Notes under the pieces: generated by a model
What the model was told of the DNA's origin: nothing
Databases searched by the model: none
What the model saw: only the letters and a program-made list of their open reading frames with translations
Translations under genes and position numbers: made by a program
Assembly (NCBI GenBank): GCA_017474285.1
Contig: JAFVHT010000046.1
Coordinates: 1-43,591, forward strand
Direction: 5' to 3'
Length of the DNA stretch: 43,591 nt
Source of the DNA: Acetobacter sp.
GTDB taxonomy: Bacteria; Pseudomonadota; Alphaproteobacteria; Acetobacterales; Acetobacteraceae
In this document: positions 35,377-43,591 of the stretch, piece by piece
Layout: each line of letters opens with the position of its first letter
Position numbering within the stretch: position 1 is the first letter of the stretch

Positions 35377-36534
35377 ATGAATACGCACTCCCTTCTTCAA
35401 ACACCTCTTTATGCCTTACATCTTGAGCATGGAGGGCGTATGGTTCCTTTCGCAGGGTATACCATGCCACTCCATTATGCCACAGGTATTATGGAAGAGC
35501 ATCGCCATGTTCGGACTCAGGCAGGGTTATTTGATGTTTCACACATGGGGCAGGTGCGCCTTTATGCCCGTTCTGGTTGTATTGATGACGCAGCTCGTGC
35601 CCTTGAAAGTCTTGTTCCTGCCGATATTTTATCTCTTGCGCCTGGTCGACAACGGTACACACAATTCACGAATGCGACGGGGGGGATTCTTGATGACCTC
35701 ATGGTCATTCGTGAAAATAATAGTTTATTACTGATTGTTAATGCCGCTTGTAAAACGGCTGATATTGCCCATCTTCGCGCTCATCTTGATTCAGTTTGTG
35801 ATATTCAACCGCTTGAGACCTATGCACTCCTTGCTTTACAAGGACCAAAAGCGGAAGAGGTTTTAGCAACTCTCGCTCCCGCTGTGCGAGAAATGATTTT
35901 TATGGACGTACGTACCTTAACCCTTAACGGTGTACCGTGCGTTGTTTCACGTGCGGGCTATACCGGCGAAGATGGTTTTGAAATTTCTGTCCCTGCCTCT
36001 CATGCCGAATCGCTGGCTCGCATCCTTCTTATGCATCAGGTTGTTTGGTTTATTGGGCTTGGTGCACGGGATAGCCTGCGTTTAGAGGGTGGCTTATGTC
36101 TTTACGGATCTGATATTGATGAAACAACATCTCCCGTTGAAGCAGCGCTTGAGTGGTCTATCCAAAAAAGCCGTCGTACAGGTGGCGCCCGTGCAGGCGG
36201 GTTTTTAGGTGCAGAAACGATTCTCCCCCAAATAAAAAATGGAGGAGATTTCTCTCAAATAACGCGTCGCCGTGTGGGGATACGCCCCGAAGGGCGTGCA
36301 CCTATTCGCCATGGTGCTCCGCTGTATGCCGATTCTACATTGCAAACCCAAATTGGGGTTATTACGTCTGGCGGGTTTGGTCCAACTCTTAACGCCCCTG
36401 TCGCTATGGGCTATGTGCCTCCTTCACATGCGGCAATAGGGACTCCTCTTTTTACCGAACTTCGCGGGCGTTCTATTGCCTGCACAGTGAGTGCGTTGCC
36501 TTTTGTGCCGGCAGGTTTCCGCCGTTCACGTTAA
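35377..36534 (+). CDS. gcvT: Glycine cleavage system T protein (aminomethyltransferase)
   Basis: This 385-residue enzyme releases ammonia from the lipoyl-bound aminomethyl group on GcvH and forms methylenetetrahydrofolate. It has N-terminal MVPFAGYTMPLHY, the LFDVSHMGQV motif, the folate-binding SRAGYTGEDGFEI, and the barrel domain near the C-terminus. The frame is open to a TTG at 35362, but ATG 35377 is the likely start. It is the first gene after the glycine riboswitch, followed by gcvH after 36 bases. Confidence 0.95.
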   Translation: MNTHSLLQTPLYALHLEHGGRMVPFAGYTMPLHYATGIMEEHRHVRTQAGLFDVSHMGQVRLYARSGCIDDAARALESLVPADILSLAPGRQRYTQFTNATGGILDDLMVIRENNSLLLIVNAACKTADIAHLRAHLDSVCDIQPLETYALLALQGPKAEEVLATLAPAVREMIFMDVRTLTLNGVPCVVSRAGYTGEDGFEISVPASHAESLARILLMHQVVWFIGLGARDSLRLEGGLCLYGSDIDETTSPVEAALEWSIQKSRRTGGARAGGFLGAETILPQIKNGGDFSQITRRRVGIRPEGRAPIRHGAPLYADSTLQTQIGVITSGGFGPTLNAPVAMGYVPPSHAAIGTPLFTELRGRSIACTVSALPFVPAGFRRSR

Positions 36535-36570
36535 TTTTTTGTGCCTAAACTTTTATCAGGAGTTTTGAAC

Positions 36571-36942
36571 ATGACTGTTTATTTTACAACCGAACATGAA
36601 TGGCTTCGCCTTGAGGGTGATGAAGCCGTTGTTGGCATTACCCAACACGCTGCCGAAGCGTTAGGGGAGTTGGTTTTTGTTGAAATCCGTCCTAATGGCA
36701 CTGTTGTTAAAGCAGGGGAGTCTGCTGCTGTTGCAGAATCGGTTAAAGCGGCTTCCGATATTTATGCCCCTGTTGATGGTACTCTTATAGACCACAACTC
36801 GGCTTTGGCAGACAACCCCGCCCAAGTCAACGCAGACCCCGAAGGGGAAGGGTGGATTTTCCGTCTCCGTCTGACAACGAAAGACCAACTTTCTCATCTT
36901 ATGGATGCGGCGGCTTATCAAGCCTTTATCCATAAAGCATAA
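36571..36942 (+). CDS. gcvH: Glycine cleavage system H protein
   Basis: This 123-residue lipoyl carrier shuttles the aminomethyl intermediate between GcvP, GcvT and lipoamide dehydrogenase. The lipoylated Lys59 lies in AESVKAASDIYAP. FTTEHEWLRL at the start and NADPEGEGWIFRL near the end are typical. The start is ATG 36571, 10 bases after AGGAG; the longer open frame from 36541 is not needed. Confidence 0.96.
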   Translation: MTVYFTTEHEWLRLEGDEAVVGITQHAAEALGELVFVEIRPNGTVVKAGESAAVAESVKAASDIYAPVDGTLIDHNSALADNPAQVNADPEGEGWIFRLRLTTKDQLSHLMDAAAYQAFIHKA

Positions 36943-37040
36943 AAGCGTCATTGTTTTTGTCTGTCTGCGTGATTTTTGGGCGTTCGTCACGTTTGTTCTA
37001 TTGATCAGCCTCTTTCTTTTGTTGTGTTAGGAATTTTTGA

Positions 37041-39989
37041 ATGCATACCTCGTCTTTTCATTTACACCCCGAAAGCGAACAAGAGGCTGAGGCTCTTTGT
37101 ATTTTGCATAAACTTGAACAGGCTTTACCCTATAATGGGGAAGAATTTGTCGCGCGGCATATTGGACCGACTCCGCAAGAACAAACCCAAATGCTTGACA
37201 CCATAGGGGTCTCCTCGCTTGAAGCCCTTATTGAGCAAACATTACCCGAAGAAATCCGCACCAAAACGCCTATTGGGCTTGGTAAAGGGTGGAGCGAGGC
37301 TACTGTTTTGGGGCGTTTACGCGAAATTGCTGCCCAAAACACGCGACACACTTCTCTGATTGGGCAAGGCTATTATGGCACGATTCTCCCGCCGGTTCTG
37401 CAACGTAATATTCTTGAAAACCCTGCTTGGTATACCGCTTACACGCCCTATCAACCTGAAATTAGCCAAGGTCGCCTCGAATCCCTTTTTATTTTCCAAA
37501 CTTTGATAACAGAACTCACAGGGTTAGACATTGCCAATGCTTCTTTGCTTGATGAGGCAACTGCTGCGGCTGAAGCGATGACTCTTGCCCATCGTGTTAC
37601 AGCGTGTTCAGCACAAAAAAAATCATTTTTTGTTGATCACGAATGTCATCCTCAAACGATTGCTGTTCTTAAAACACGTGCTGAACCGATAGGGATTGAT
37701 ATTAGTGTTGGTCATCCTTTAACAGACCTTGATGCCACACAAGTTTTTGGGGCTCTTTTTCAATACCCGGGCACTTCAGGGCACATTACTGACCCGCGTT
37801 CCCTTATTGACTCCCTTCATCAGGCGGGGGCTTTGGCGATTATGGCGGCTGATCCGCTTGCTTTAACGCTTCTTACATCCCCCGGAGCGTTAGGGGCTGA
37901 TATTGTGATTGGATCTACCCAACGTTTTGGTTTACCTATGGGTTTTGGTGGACCACATGCCGCTTATATGGCGGTGCGTGATGCCTATAAACGCAATATG
38001 CCAGGGCGATTGGTGGGCTTGTCTGTTGACGCTGCGGGGCAGCCAGCTTATCGGTTAGCCCTTCAAACGCGTGAACAACATATTCGGCGTGAAAAAGCAA
38101 CGTCTAATATTTGCACAGCCCAAGTACTCCCTGCGGTTATTGCGGCAATGTATGCGGTTTACCACGGACCAGATGGGCTTAAAGCGATTGCCTCGCGCAT
38201 TCATACGCTAACAACGCTTTTGGCTGCGGGGCTTCATGCGTTAGACTATGTTGTTGAACCCGAACATTTTTTTGATACCCTGACCATTGAGGCAGGTAGT
38301 GCTGCTTCCGCACTTTTACAGCGTGCCCAAACATTGGGGATCAATTTGTGTGATCGAGGGGCGGGGCGTATTGGGATAAGCCTTGATGAGACTTCAACTG
38401 CTCAAACCGTGTTAAGAGTGTGGTCTGTTTTCTGCCCCGATTCGGCACGTCTAAACAAAATGGCACAAACCTTATCATCTACTCCGTCAGCGTTACCGCC
38501 TGCGCTTATACGCGATACTGATTTTATGCGGCAAGAGATTTTTCATTCCTGCCATTCTGAAACAGATATGTTGCGTTATTTACGCCGTCTTGCCGATAAA
38601 GACCTCGCTCTTGATCGGAGTATGATTCCGCTCGGCTCTTGTACGATGAAACTCAACGCCACAATTGAGATGATGCCTATCACGTGGTCCGAATTTTGTG
38701 ACATACACCCTTTCGCGCCTGTCGAACAAACGCGCGGGTATGAAACACTTCTCCATGACTTAACACAATGGCTTTGCGCATTAAGTGGGTATGACGCTAT
38801 TTCTTTTCAACCTAATTCAGGGGCACAAGGGGAATATACAGGTCTTTTAGCGATTCGCCACTATCACAAAGCCCGTGGGGAAGACAAACGTATTATTTGC
38901 CTTATTCCCGAATCTGCGCATGGTACAAATCCCGCATCAGCCGCTATGGCTGGCATGCGCGTTGTGACTGTGCGCTGTGATGATGAGGGGAATATTGACC
39001 TTAACGATATGCGTGCAAAAATTGACGCCCATGCCGATGAATTAGCGGCGGTTATGATTACCTACCCCTCAACTCACGGTGTTTTTGAGGAAAATATACG
39101 CTCTTTATGTGATATGGTGCACCAAGCGGGCGGGCAAGTCTATATAGATGGTGCCAATATGAATGCGCAAGTTGGGTTGGCACGTCCTGCCGATTATGGC
39201 GGCGATGTAAGTCATTTTAATTTGCATAAAACCTTTTGTATTCCTCATGGCGGGGGTGGTCCGGGGATGGGACCGATTGGCGTACGCCAGCATTTAGCCC
39301 CGTATTTGCCGACACACCCCCATCAAACCCATCAAGGGCATAACACTCATACGTCAACGGTGCCTCATACAGGTCCGGTGAGTGCAACGCCATTTGGTTC
39401 TGCTTCTATTCTCCCGATTTCTTGGACGTATATGCGCCTTATGGGTGATGAGGGGCTCAAACGGGCAAGCCAAGTGGCTATTCTGAACGCCAATTATATT
39501 GCAACGCGTTTGTCTCAAGCTTATCCTGTACTTTATCGGGGTAAAAATGGACGTGTTGCGCATGAATGTATTCTTGATTTGCGCCTCCTCAAAGCAACAA
39601 CAGGGGTAAGCGTTGATGATATTGCAAAACGCCTTATAGATTATGGTTTCCATGCGCCAACGGTGAGCTTTCCTGTCAGTGGTACTTTTATGATAGAGCC
39701 CACAGAATCGGAGGGGCTTGGTGAACTTGATCGTTTTTGTGATGCCCTTTTAAGCATTCGTGCGGAAATAGCTGCAATTGAGCAGGGTGAACATACTGTT
39801 GAAAACTCTCCCTTACGGCATGCTCCCCATACAGCCGCTGCTGTAACAACAGAAAAATGGGATCGCCCTTATCCCCGTACGTTAGGGGCGTGCCCTCGTG
39901 GAGTATTGTATGCCACAAAATATTGGTCTCCCGTTGCCCGGATTGATGCGGTTTATGGTGATCGTCATCTTGTGTGTGTTTGGCGTTAG
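37041..39989 (+). CDS. gcvP: Glycine dehydrogenase (decarboxylating), P protein
   Basis: This 982-residue single-chain PLP enzyme decarboxylates glycine and loads the aminomethyl group on GcvH. The PLP lysine is Lys730 in [18 protein letters not shown]. The N-terminal half has [13 protein letters not shown] and the glycine-rich [10 protein letters not shown]; the C-terminal half has [11 protein letters not shown] and the [10 protein letters not shown] motif. Both halves of the fused form are present and no frame breaks were seen. It starts at ATG 37041 with AGGAA upstream and ends the gcvTHP operon. Confidence 0.96.
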   Translation: MHTSSFHLHPESEQEAEALCILHKLEQALPYNGEEFVARHIGPTPQEQTQMLDTIGVSSLEALIEQTLPEEIRTKTPIGLGKGWSEATVLGRLREIAAQNTRHTSLIGQGYYGTILPPVLQRNILENPAWYTAYTPYQPEISQGRLESLFIFQTLITELTGLDIANASLLDEATAAAEAMTLAHRVTACSAQKKSFFVDHECHPQTIAVLKTRAEPIGIDISVGHPLTDLDATQVFGALFQYPGTSGHITDPRSLIDSLHQAGALAIMAADPLALTLLTSPGALGADIVIGSTQRFGLPMGFGGPHAAYMAVRDAYKRNMPGRLVGLSVDAAGQPAYRLALQTREQHIRREKATSNICTAQVLPAVIAAMYAVYHGPDGLKAIASRIHTLTTLLAAGLHALDYVVEPEHFFDTLTIEAGSAASALLQRAQTLGINLCDRGAGRIGISLDETSTAQTVLRVWSVFCPDSARLNKMAQTLSSTPSALPPALIRDTDFMRQEIFHSCHSETDMLRYLRRLADKDLALDRSMIPLGSCTMKLNATIEMMPITWSEFCDIHPFAPVEQTRGYETLLHDLTQWLCALSGYDAISFQPNSGAQGEYTGLLAIRHYHKARGEDKRIICLIPESAHGTNPASAAMAGMRVVTVRCDDEGNIDLNDMRAKIDAHADELAAVMITYPSTHGVFEENIRSLCDMVHQAGGQVYIDGANMNAQVGLARPADYGGDVSHFNLHKTFCIPHGGGGPGMGPIGVRQHLAPYLPTHPHQTHQGHNTHTSTVPHTGPVSATPFGSASILPISWTYMRLMGDEGLKRASQVAILNANYIATRLSQAYPVLYRGKNGRVAHECILDLRLLKATTGVSVDDIAKRLIDYGFHAPTVSFPVSGTFMIEPTESEGLGELDRFCDALLSIRAEIAAIEQGEHTVENSPLRHAPHTAAAVTTEKWDRPYPRTLGACPRGVLYATKYWSPVARIDAVYGDRHLVCVWR

Positions 39990-40022
39990 TTTTATTTGTT
40001 CCTCTTAAGACGAGAATATTTT

Positions 40023-40085
40023 AAGGAGAAAGGCAAAAACATTCTTACTCGTAAGAGGTTTTTTCCTTTCTCCTTTATGATCTCA
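40023..40085 (+). terminator. Strong terminator-like hairpin after gcvP
   Basis: An 11-bp stem (AAGGAGAAAGG with CCTTTCTCCTT) continues into AAAAAC with GTTTTT and an inner CTTAC/GTAAG stem. The hairpin is about 53 bases long and lies 33 bases after the gcvP stop. A T-rich stretch follows only weakly. Confidence 0.7.
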
Positions 40086-40245
40086 TTTTTATTGGTATGT
40101 TTTTAAGTGTATAGGGATAAAAAATTCTTATTTGAGAAGGTTAAGTTTTTTACATTTGACAAAAATTATTTTAATTTTTTTGATTTAAAATTATTGCGAT
40201 GAGATTTCTCTTACTTAAATTTTCTAGAGAGTATCTGGAAACCTA

Positions 40246-40905
40246 CGAATTATAGAGGGAGGGATGTATACAGTTCATAAACTCAAGGTTTGAAATCGGC
40301 TTATAACCTGCTTCATCTAATATCTGGTTAATTTTAGAAGTGTTCTTTACATATAAAAAAGTATTTTGTTGATACCAAAACTCAATATTATCATTACCCC
40401 ATAGTTGGTCTAAAAATGTCATATGGTATATACCCATATTTGACTATTTTCTTTGCCCAATAGGTATGAAGTTGCTCATTAATATGATTCAACTCCCTGA
40501 TTTTTATACGCAGCTTCAAACATTATGACATCAGACAAAGCGGTTATATTTCTTACGAAAGTGGTTGATGACTCTTTTTTTAGATGTTCCGCAACTTCAA
40601 GTGAAATTGCTAAATCGAACCGATCTTTTAGGTTATCAATAGGTTTGTTTAAGTCTATTGGGATGTATTTTATGGACGGATCAACTATTTGACTTTGGCT
40701 ATTCCAGTCTCCATCGAATCCAACTAGATTCTCTGGTCCGTATTTACCAAATGCCTTTAACCATGTGTCTCTTCCGCAACCAAGGTCAGCAACAGACTTT
40801 GGAATAAAAAATGTTGAGCATATGCTACAGCACTACGATAAGAGCCATCAATTTGCTTTTTATAAAAATCTTTATTGTAAAATTCTTTGCTTATCTTTTG
40901 ACAGG
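40246..40905 (-). pseudogene. Decayed SAM-dependent methyltransferase gene
   Basis: Minus-strand frames can be joined into one class I methyltransferase. An N-terminal piece (FYNKDFYKKQIDGSYRSAVA) comes first. A frame change near 40810 leads to the AdoMet-binding ADLGCGRDTWLKAFGKYG, then VGFDGDW, and the motif FDLAISLEVAEHL. A stop follows near 40478. Another frame gives HINEQLHTYWAKK, and after one more shift a C-terminal piece (WGNDNIEFWYQQNTFLYV) ends near 40246. At least three frame breaks are needed, so this gene is dead unless the sequence is wrong. The substrate is unknown; similar proteins occur in cell-surface sugar clusters. Confidence 0.7.
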
Positions 40906-40967
40906 GACAAGTGACAGGGACAAGTTCAATGATTTTGCCAGTTTACAGTCTCTTTTTACAGTCTCTT
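40900..40967. repeat. Two adjacent 13-bp tandem duplications
   Basis: GACAGGGACAAGT occurs twice in a row at 40900-40925. Soon after, TTTACAGTCTCTT occurs twice with the same 13-base period (about 40942-40967). They lie at the 5' edge of the decayed methyltransferase gene. The remainder of the stretch to tRNA-Tyr has no gene. Confidence 0.8.
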
Positions 40968-41061
40968 TTCTGTAAAGAGATTTCTATGTCGTGACCTTCA
41001 TCTTGTTGGGGAATCTGACTTGTTCGACTCGTTGCAGTAAGTCAAAAGTTCATTAAAACCC

Positions 41062-41143
41062 TGGAGGGGGTTGGATTCGAACCAACGTAGGCGACGCCAG
41101 CGGATTTACAGTCCGCCCCCTTTAGCCACTCGGGCACCCCTCC
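41062..41143 (-). tRNA. tRNA-Tyr (anticodon GTA)
   Basis: On the minus strand the acceptor arms GGAGGGG and CCCCTCC pair. The anticodon loop reads CTGTAAA (anticodon GTA), a long variable arm follows, and the T arm has GGTTCGAATCC. The discriminator is A; the next bases are GGG, so the 3' CCA is not encoded and must be added. Confidence 0.95.
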
Positions 41144-41375
41144 ATAAAGGAACAGCTCTCTATATACGCGTTTACATGATTTACGTCAAGGCTTTAGGTT
41201 GTTTAGAGAACAATTTCTAACGTTTTTCTACCATTATTTAGCGCTATAGAGGCGCTTTGAATGTAGACATAAGAGCGAAATTTTGTAAATTTATGAGATG
41301 TATAAGATGTCAAACATTTCTAACAGGATATTCAAGTTATTTGAGACTATAAAAAGAAAAAAAAGGATAAGAAAT

Positions 41376-42203
41376 ATGAATGCTCAACGTAAAGCACGGC
41401 GGCATAGTCTGCGATCTTTAGCCGCTTTTGATACGCCTATTGTAGCCTTAACAGCCTATACAACACCTATGGCGCGATTACTAGATCCGTATTGTGATTT
41501 ACTTTTGGTGGGTGATTCTGTGGGTATGGTCGTTTATGGTATGGAGTCTACTCTTGCTGTAACACCTGAGATGATGCTCGCCCATGCACAAGCGGTTATG
41601 CGTGGGAGTCAAAAAGCGTGCGTGGTTGTGGATCTCCCTTTTGGGAGTTATCAAGAAAGCCCTCAACAGGCTTTTCGTGTTGCAGCGCGTCTTATGGCAG
41701 AGAGTGGCGCGGGGGGTGTTAAACTTGAGGGGGGCGTGGAAATGGCAGAGACAATCCATTTCCTTGTTCAACGAGGGATTCCTGTTCTAGGGCATGTGGG
41801 TTTAAAACCACAGGCTGTTCATACGCATGGCGGTTTTCGCGCTGTTGGTAAAAGCCTTGATGAATCTGAACAAGTAACCAATGATGCTTTTGCTGTGGCA
41901 GAAGCGGGCGCTTCGGCGATTGTGATTGAAAATACATACGAATCGCTTTCACGCACGCTGACACAGCAATTATCGGTGCCAACAATTGGTATTGGGGCTT
42001 CACCCATTTGTGATGGGCAAATTTTGGTAACGGAAGATATGTTAGGTTTATTTGGTTCAGAAACACCTCGTTTTGTGCGACGTTTTGCCAATTTGAAACA
42101 CGATATAGAAAATGCTGTAGCCGCCTATGCCTCTGCTGTGCGAGAACGCACATTTCCAAGCGCGGCAGAGTGTATTGGCATGTCCAAAACTGAGAACATG
42201 TAA
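41376..42203 (+). CDS. panB: 3-methyl-2-oxobutanoate hydroxymethyltransferase
   Basis: This 275-residue TIM-barrel enzyme makes ketopantoate, the first committed step to pantothenate and CoA. Conserved stretches include MVTAY-like [35 protein letters not shown] with a metal-binding Asp, and VKLEGG and GHVGLKPQ. The frame is open to ATG 41298, but ATG 41376 with AAGGAT upstream gives the usual length. It is monocistronic or leads the oxidoreductase gene 69 bases downstream. Confidence 0.95.
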   Translation: MNAQRKARRHSLRSLAAFDTPIVALTAYTTPMARLLDPYCDLLLVGDSVGMVVYGMESTLAVTPEMMLAHAQAVMRGSQKACVVVDLPFGSYQESPQQAFRVAARLMAESGAGGVKLEGGVEMAETIHFLVQRGIPVLGHVGLKPQAVHTHGGFRAVGKSLDESEQVTNDAFAVAEAGASAIVIENTYESLSRTLTQQLSVPTIGIGASPICDGQILVTEDMLGLFGSETPRFVRRFANLKHDIENAVAAYASAVRERTFPSAAECIGMSKTENM

Positions 42204-42272
42204 AAGCAAAAATACGCTATAATAGTCTTTATGAATAACCCCCTTAAGTTTTAATGAAGGAGTTTATCTGTT

Positions 42273-43364
42273 ATGCCAGCTCTTTTTGATCCGTATTCGC
42301 TTAAAAGTGTCACATTACGTAATCGTATTGCCGTAAGCCCTATGTGCCAATATCAGGCAAAAGAGGGGTTGGTCAACGAATGGCATAAGGTGCACTATAC
42401 CACGCTCGCCCATGGTGGGGCGGGTTTGGTCACATTAGAAGCGACGGCGGTTTCTCCCGAAGGGCGTATTACGCCGCGTTGTTTAGGGTTATGGAACGAC
42501 AAACAAGCCGATTCTTTTGCACCACTTGTTGCCGCGTTGCGTCAAACAGGTACCGTAGTGGGGCTTCAGATAGCCCATTCAGGGCGTAAAGGGAGTGCTA
42601 ATGTTCCGTGGGAGGGAGACGACCACATTCCCGAAACATCTCCAGAAAGTTGGCAGCCTATAGCGCCTTCGGCGATCGCTTTTGGGCAAAATAGAGCACG
42701 TGTGCCACACGCGATGACCATTGAAGACATTGAGCGGGTGAAAGCGGATTTTGTACGCGCGGCTGAACGGGCGCGTGATATGGGGATTCAGGTTCTCATG
42801 CTCCATTTTGCCCATGGGTATTTGGCACAGAGTTTTTGGTCAACCTATTCTAATCAACGAACAGATCGTTATGGCGGTACCGCAGAAAATCGCGGTCGGT
42901 TTTTATTGGAAACATTAGACGCCGTTCGTGCTGTTTGGCCCGAACATTTACCCCTCTGCGCGCGTTTTGGTGTGATTGAATTTGACGGCAAAGATGAGGA
43001 AACACTAACAGAATCGATTGCCCTTGTCCGAAAAATGAAAGAACGTGGGCTTGATTTTCTTGATGTGAGTGTTGGCTTTTCGACACCCGGGGTCACTGTA
43101 CCGTGGGGGGCAGCTTTTATGGCACCGATTGCAGCGCGTGTGCGTAGAGAAGTGGCGCTTCCCGTTGCAACTTCATGGTATATTAACGATGGTCGACAGG
43201 CTGATGCGCTTATTCGTAATGAGGCTGTTGATCTTGTGATGATTGGGCGCCCGTTATTGGCGAACCCATATTGGTCCTATGAGGCAGCGCGTGTTTTACA
43301 TATTCCGCAGGCGTCTCAAATATTACCGCCATCTTATGGATGGTCTCTTTCTCGCTACCACTGA
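42273..43364 (+). CDS. NADH:flavin oxidoreductase, old yellow enzyme (YqjM-like)
   Basis: This 363-residue FMN-dependent barrel reduces activated C=C bonds. It has N-terminal LRNRIAVSPMCQYQA with the Cys that tunes FMN in YqjM-type enzymes, then GLQIAHSGRKGS. HFAHGYLAQSFWSTYSNQRTDRYGG holds the substrate-binding His residues, and VMIGRPLLANPYW is the FMN phosphate site. Length is normal. The physiological substrate is unknown. The start is ATG 42273 after AAGGAG. Confidence 0.93.
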   Translation: MPALFDPYSLKSVTLRNRIAVSPMCQYQAKEGLVNEWHKVHYTTLAHGGAGLVTLEATAVSPEGRITPRCLGLWNDKQADSFAPLVAALRQTGTVVGLQIAHSGRKGSANVPWEGDDHIPETSPESWQPIAPSAIAFGQNRARVPHAMTIEDIERVKADFVRAAERARDMGIQVLMLHFAHGYLAQSFWSTYSNQRTDRYGGTAENRGRFLLETLDAVRAVWPEHLPLCARFGVIEFDGKDEETLTESIALVRKMKERGLDFLDVSVGFSTPGVTVPWGAAFMAPIAARVRREVALPVATSWYINDGRQADALIRNEAVDLVMIGRPLLANPYWSYEAARVLHIPQASQILPPSYGWSLSRYH

Positions 43365-43370
43365 AAAAAG

Positions 43371-43395
43371 AAGGGGCAGAAATGCCCCTTTATTA
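43371..43395 (+). terminator. Rho-independent terminator after the oxidoreductase gene
   Basis: AAGGGGCA and TGCCCCTT form an 8-bp stem with a GAAA loop, followed by TATT. It lies 6 bases after the stop codon and works in principle on both strands. Confidence 0.8.
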
Positions 43396-43427
43396 ACGAA
43401 GAAATAACATTTTTTACCCTCTCTTTT

Positions 43428-43591
43428 ATGACAAGAAGTAACATGACAAAAAGTAACAAGGATCTCCTGCGGTGCTTAAAAGGAGAGAAAGAGACGCAAG
43501 ACACGGAAGAGACGATTAAGAATAATGTTCGTAAGGCTGTGTTCAAAAATTATGATTGTTCTTGTTTAGATCGTATTGATTTTACGGTTGC
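43428..43591 (+). CDS. Unrecognised open frame cut by the window end
   Basis: A plus-strand frame opens at ATG 43428, with a second in-frame ATG at 43443, and has no stop before the edge (54 codons). The first residues are polar and charged, followed by a helical segment (EETIKNNVRKAVFKNYDC). Two near-identical 15-base units (43428-43442 and 43443-43457) duplicate the start. No ribosome binding site is clear. Without the rest, no family can be named, and it may not be a gene. Confidence 0.35.
   Translation, partial: MTRSNMTKSNKDLLRCLKGEKETQDTEETIKNNVRKAVFKNYDCSCLDRIDFTV

Noticed and set aside
40243..40437. A 64-codon minus-strand ORF taken as a separate gene
   Set aside because: It matches the C-terminal end of the methyltransferase relic and joins it through frame changes, so it is a fragment.
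43355..43546. A 63-codon minus-strand ORF near the right edge
   Set aside because: It overlaps the terminator and the stop of the oxidoreductase gene and reads like a shadow of the plus-strand open frame.

Overview
This window looks like a chromosome segment from a low-GC alphaproteobacterium of the Acetobacteraceae. A Commensalibacter-like, insect-associated lineage is my best guess, but it is inferred from gene content and AT-rich codon use, not from a search. The evidence is a hopanoid cluster (hpnA, hpnC, hpnD, hpnE, shc, hpnG and an hpnL-like gene), ntrY-ntrX-hfq in the alphaproteobacterial order, a tandem glycine riboswitch before gcvT-gcvH-gcvP, and a His-rich CHAP protein.

Layout. 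1-2740 (minus): a dynamin-like GTPase cut by the window edge, prephenate dehydrogenase, and an HpnL-type membrane protein. 2989-4526 (plus): hpnA and a small exported protein. 4638-8620 (plus): an A-rich island with a small unknown protein and two dynamin-like GTPases of the LeoBC/LeoA type. 8833-14801 (plus): hpnC-hpnD-hpnE-shc-hpnG. The island therefore splits the hopanoid genes, which make and cyclise squalene and begin side-chain addition.

14985-18462 (minus): outer-membrane factor, membrane-fusion protein and DUF1656 protein of an AaeAB-like efflux pump, without the expected inner-membrane FUSC gene, then a holin-like membrane protein. 18794-22061 (plus): a spermidine/putrescine-type ABC system whose ATPase has lost its catalytic motifs and whose permease is about half length, then a YcgN-type protein. 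22200-25805: tRNA-Leu, a coiled-coil/membrane gene broken by a 41-bp tandem duplication, and clpB with an in-frame ochre codon 88 codons before its natural end. 26031-30118 (minus): hfq, ntrX, ntrY.

30500-35016 (plus): CHAP protein, a single-domain Ig-like (He_PIG) protein, a GGDEF-EAL protein, speD and speE. 35128-39989 (plus): glycine riboswitch and gcvT-gcvH-gcvP. 39990-41143: a terminator hairpin, a decayed methyltransferase gene (minus) and tRNA-Tyr (minus). 41376-43364 (plus): panB and an old-yellow-enzyme family oxidoreductase. 43428-end: an unrecognised open frame.

Two themes stand out. First, the LeoBC/LeoA module inside the hopanoid cluster carries three frame breaks, each in an A8 or A9 run and each repaired by removing one A. 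This could be homopolymer sequencing error, decay, or rescue by transcriptional slippage. Second, there is widespread gene erosion: a nonsense codon in clpB, a broken coiled-coil gene, a dead methyltransferase, a catalytically blank ABC ATPase, a half permease and an incomplete efflux pump. Several short tandem duplications (12-41 bp) suggest replication slippage drives part of it.
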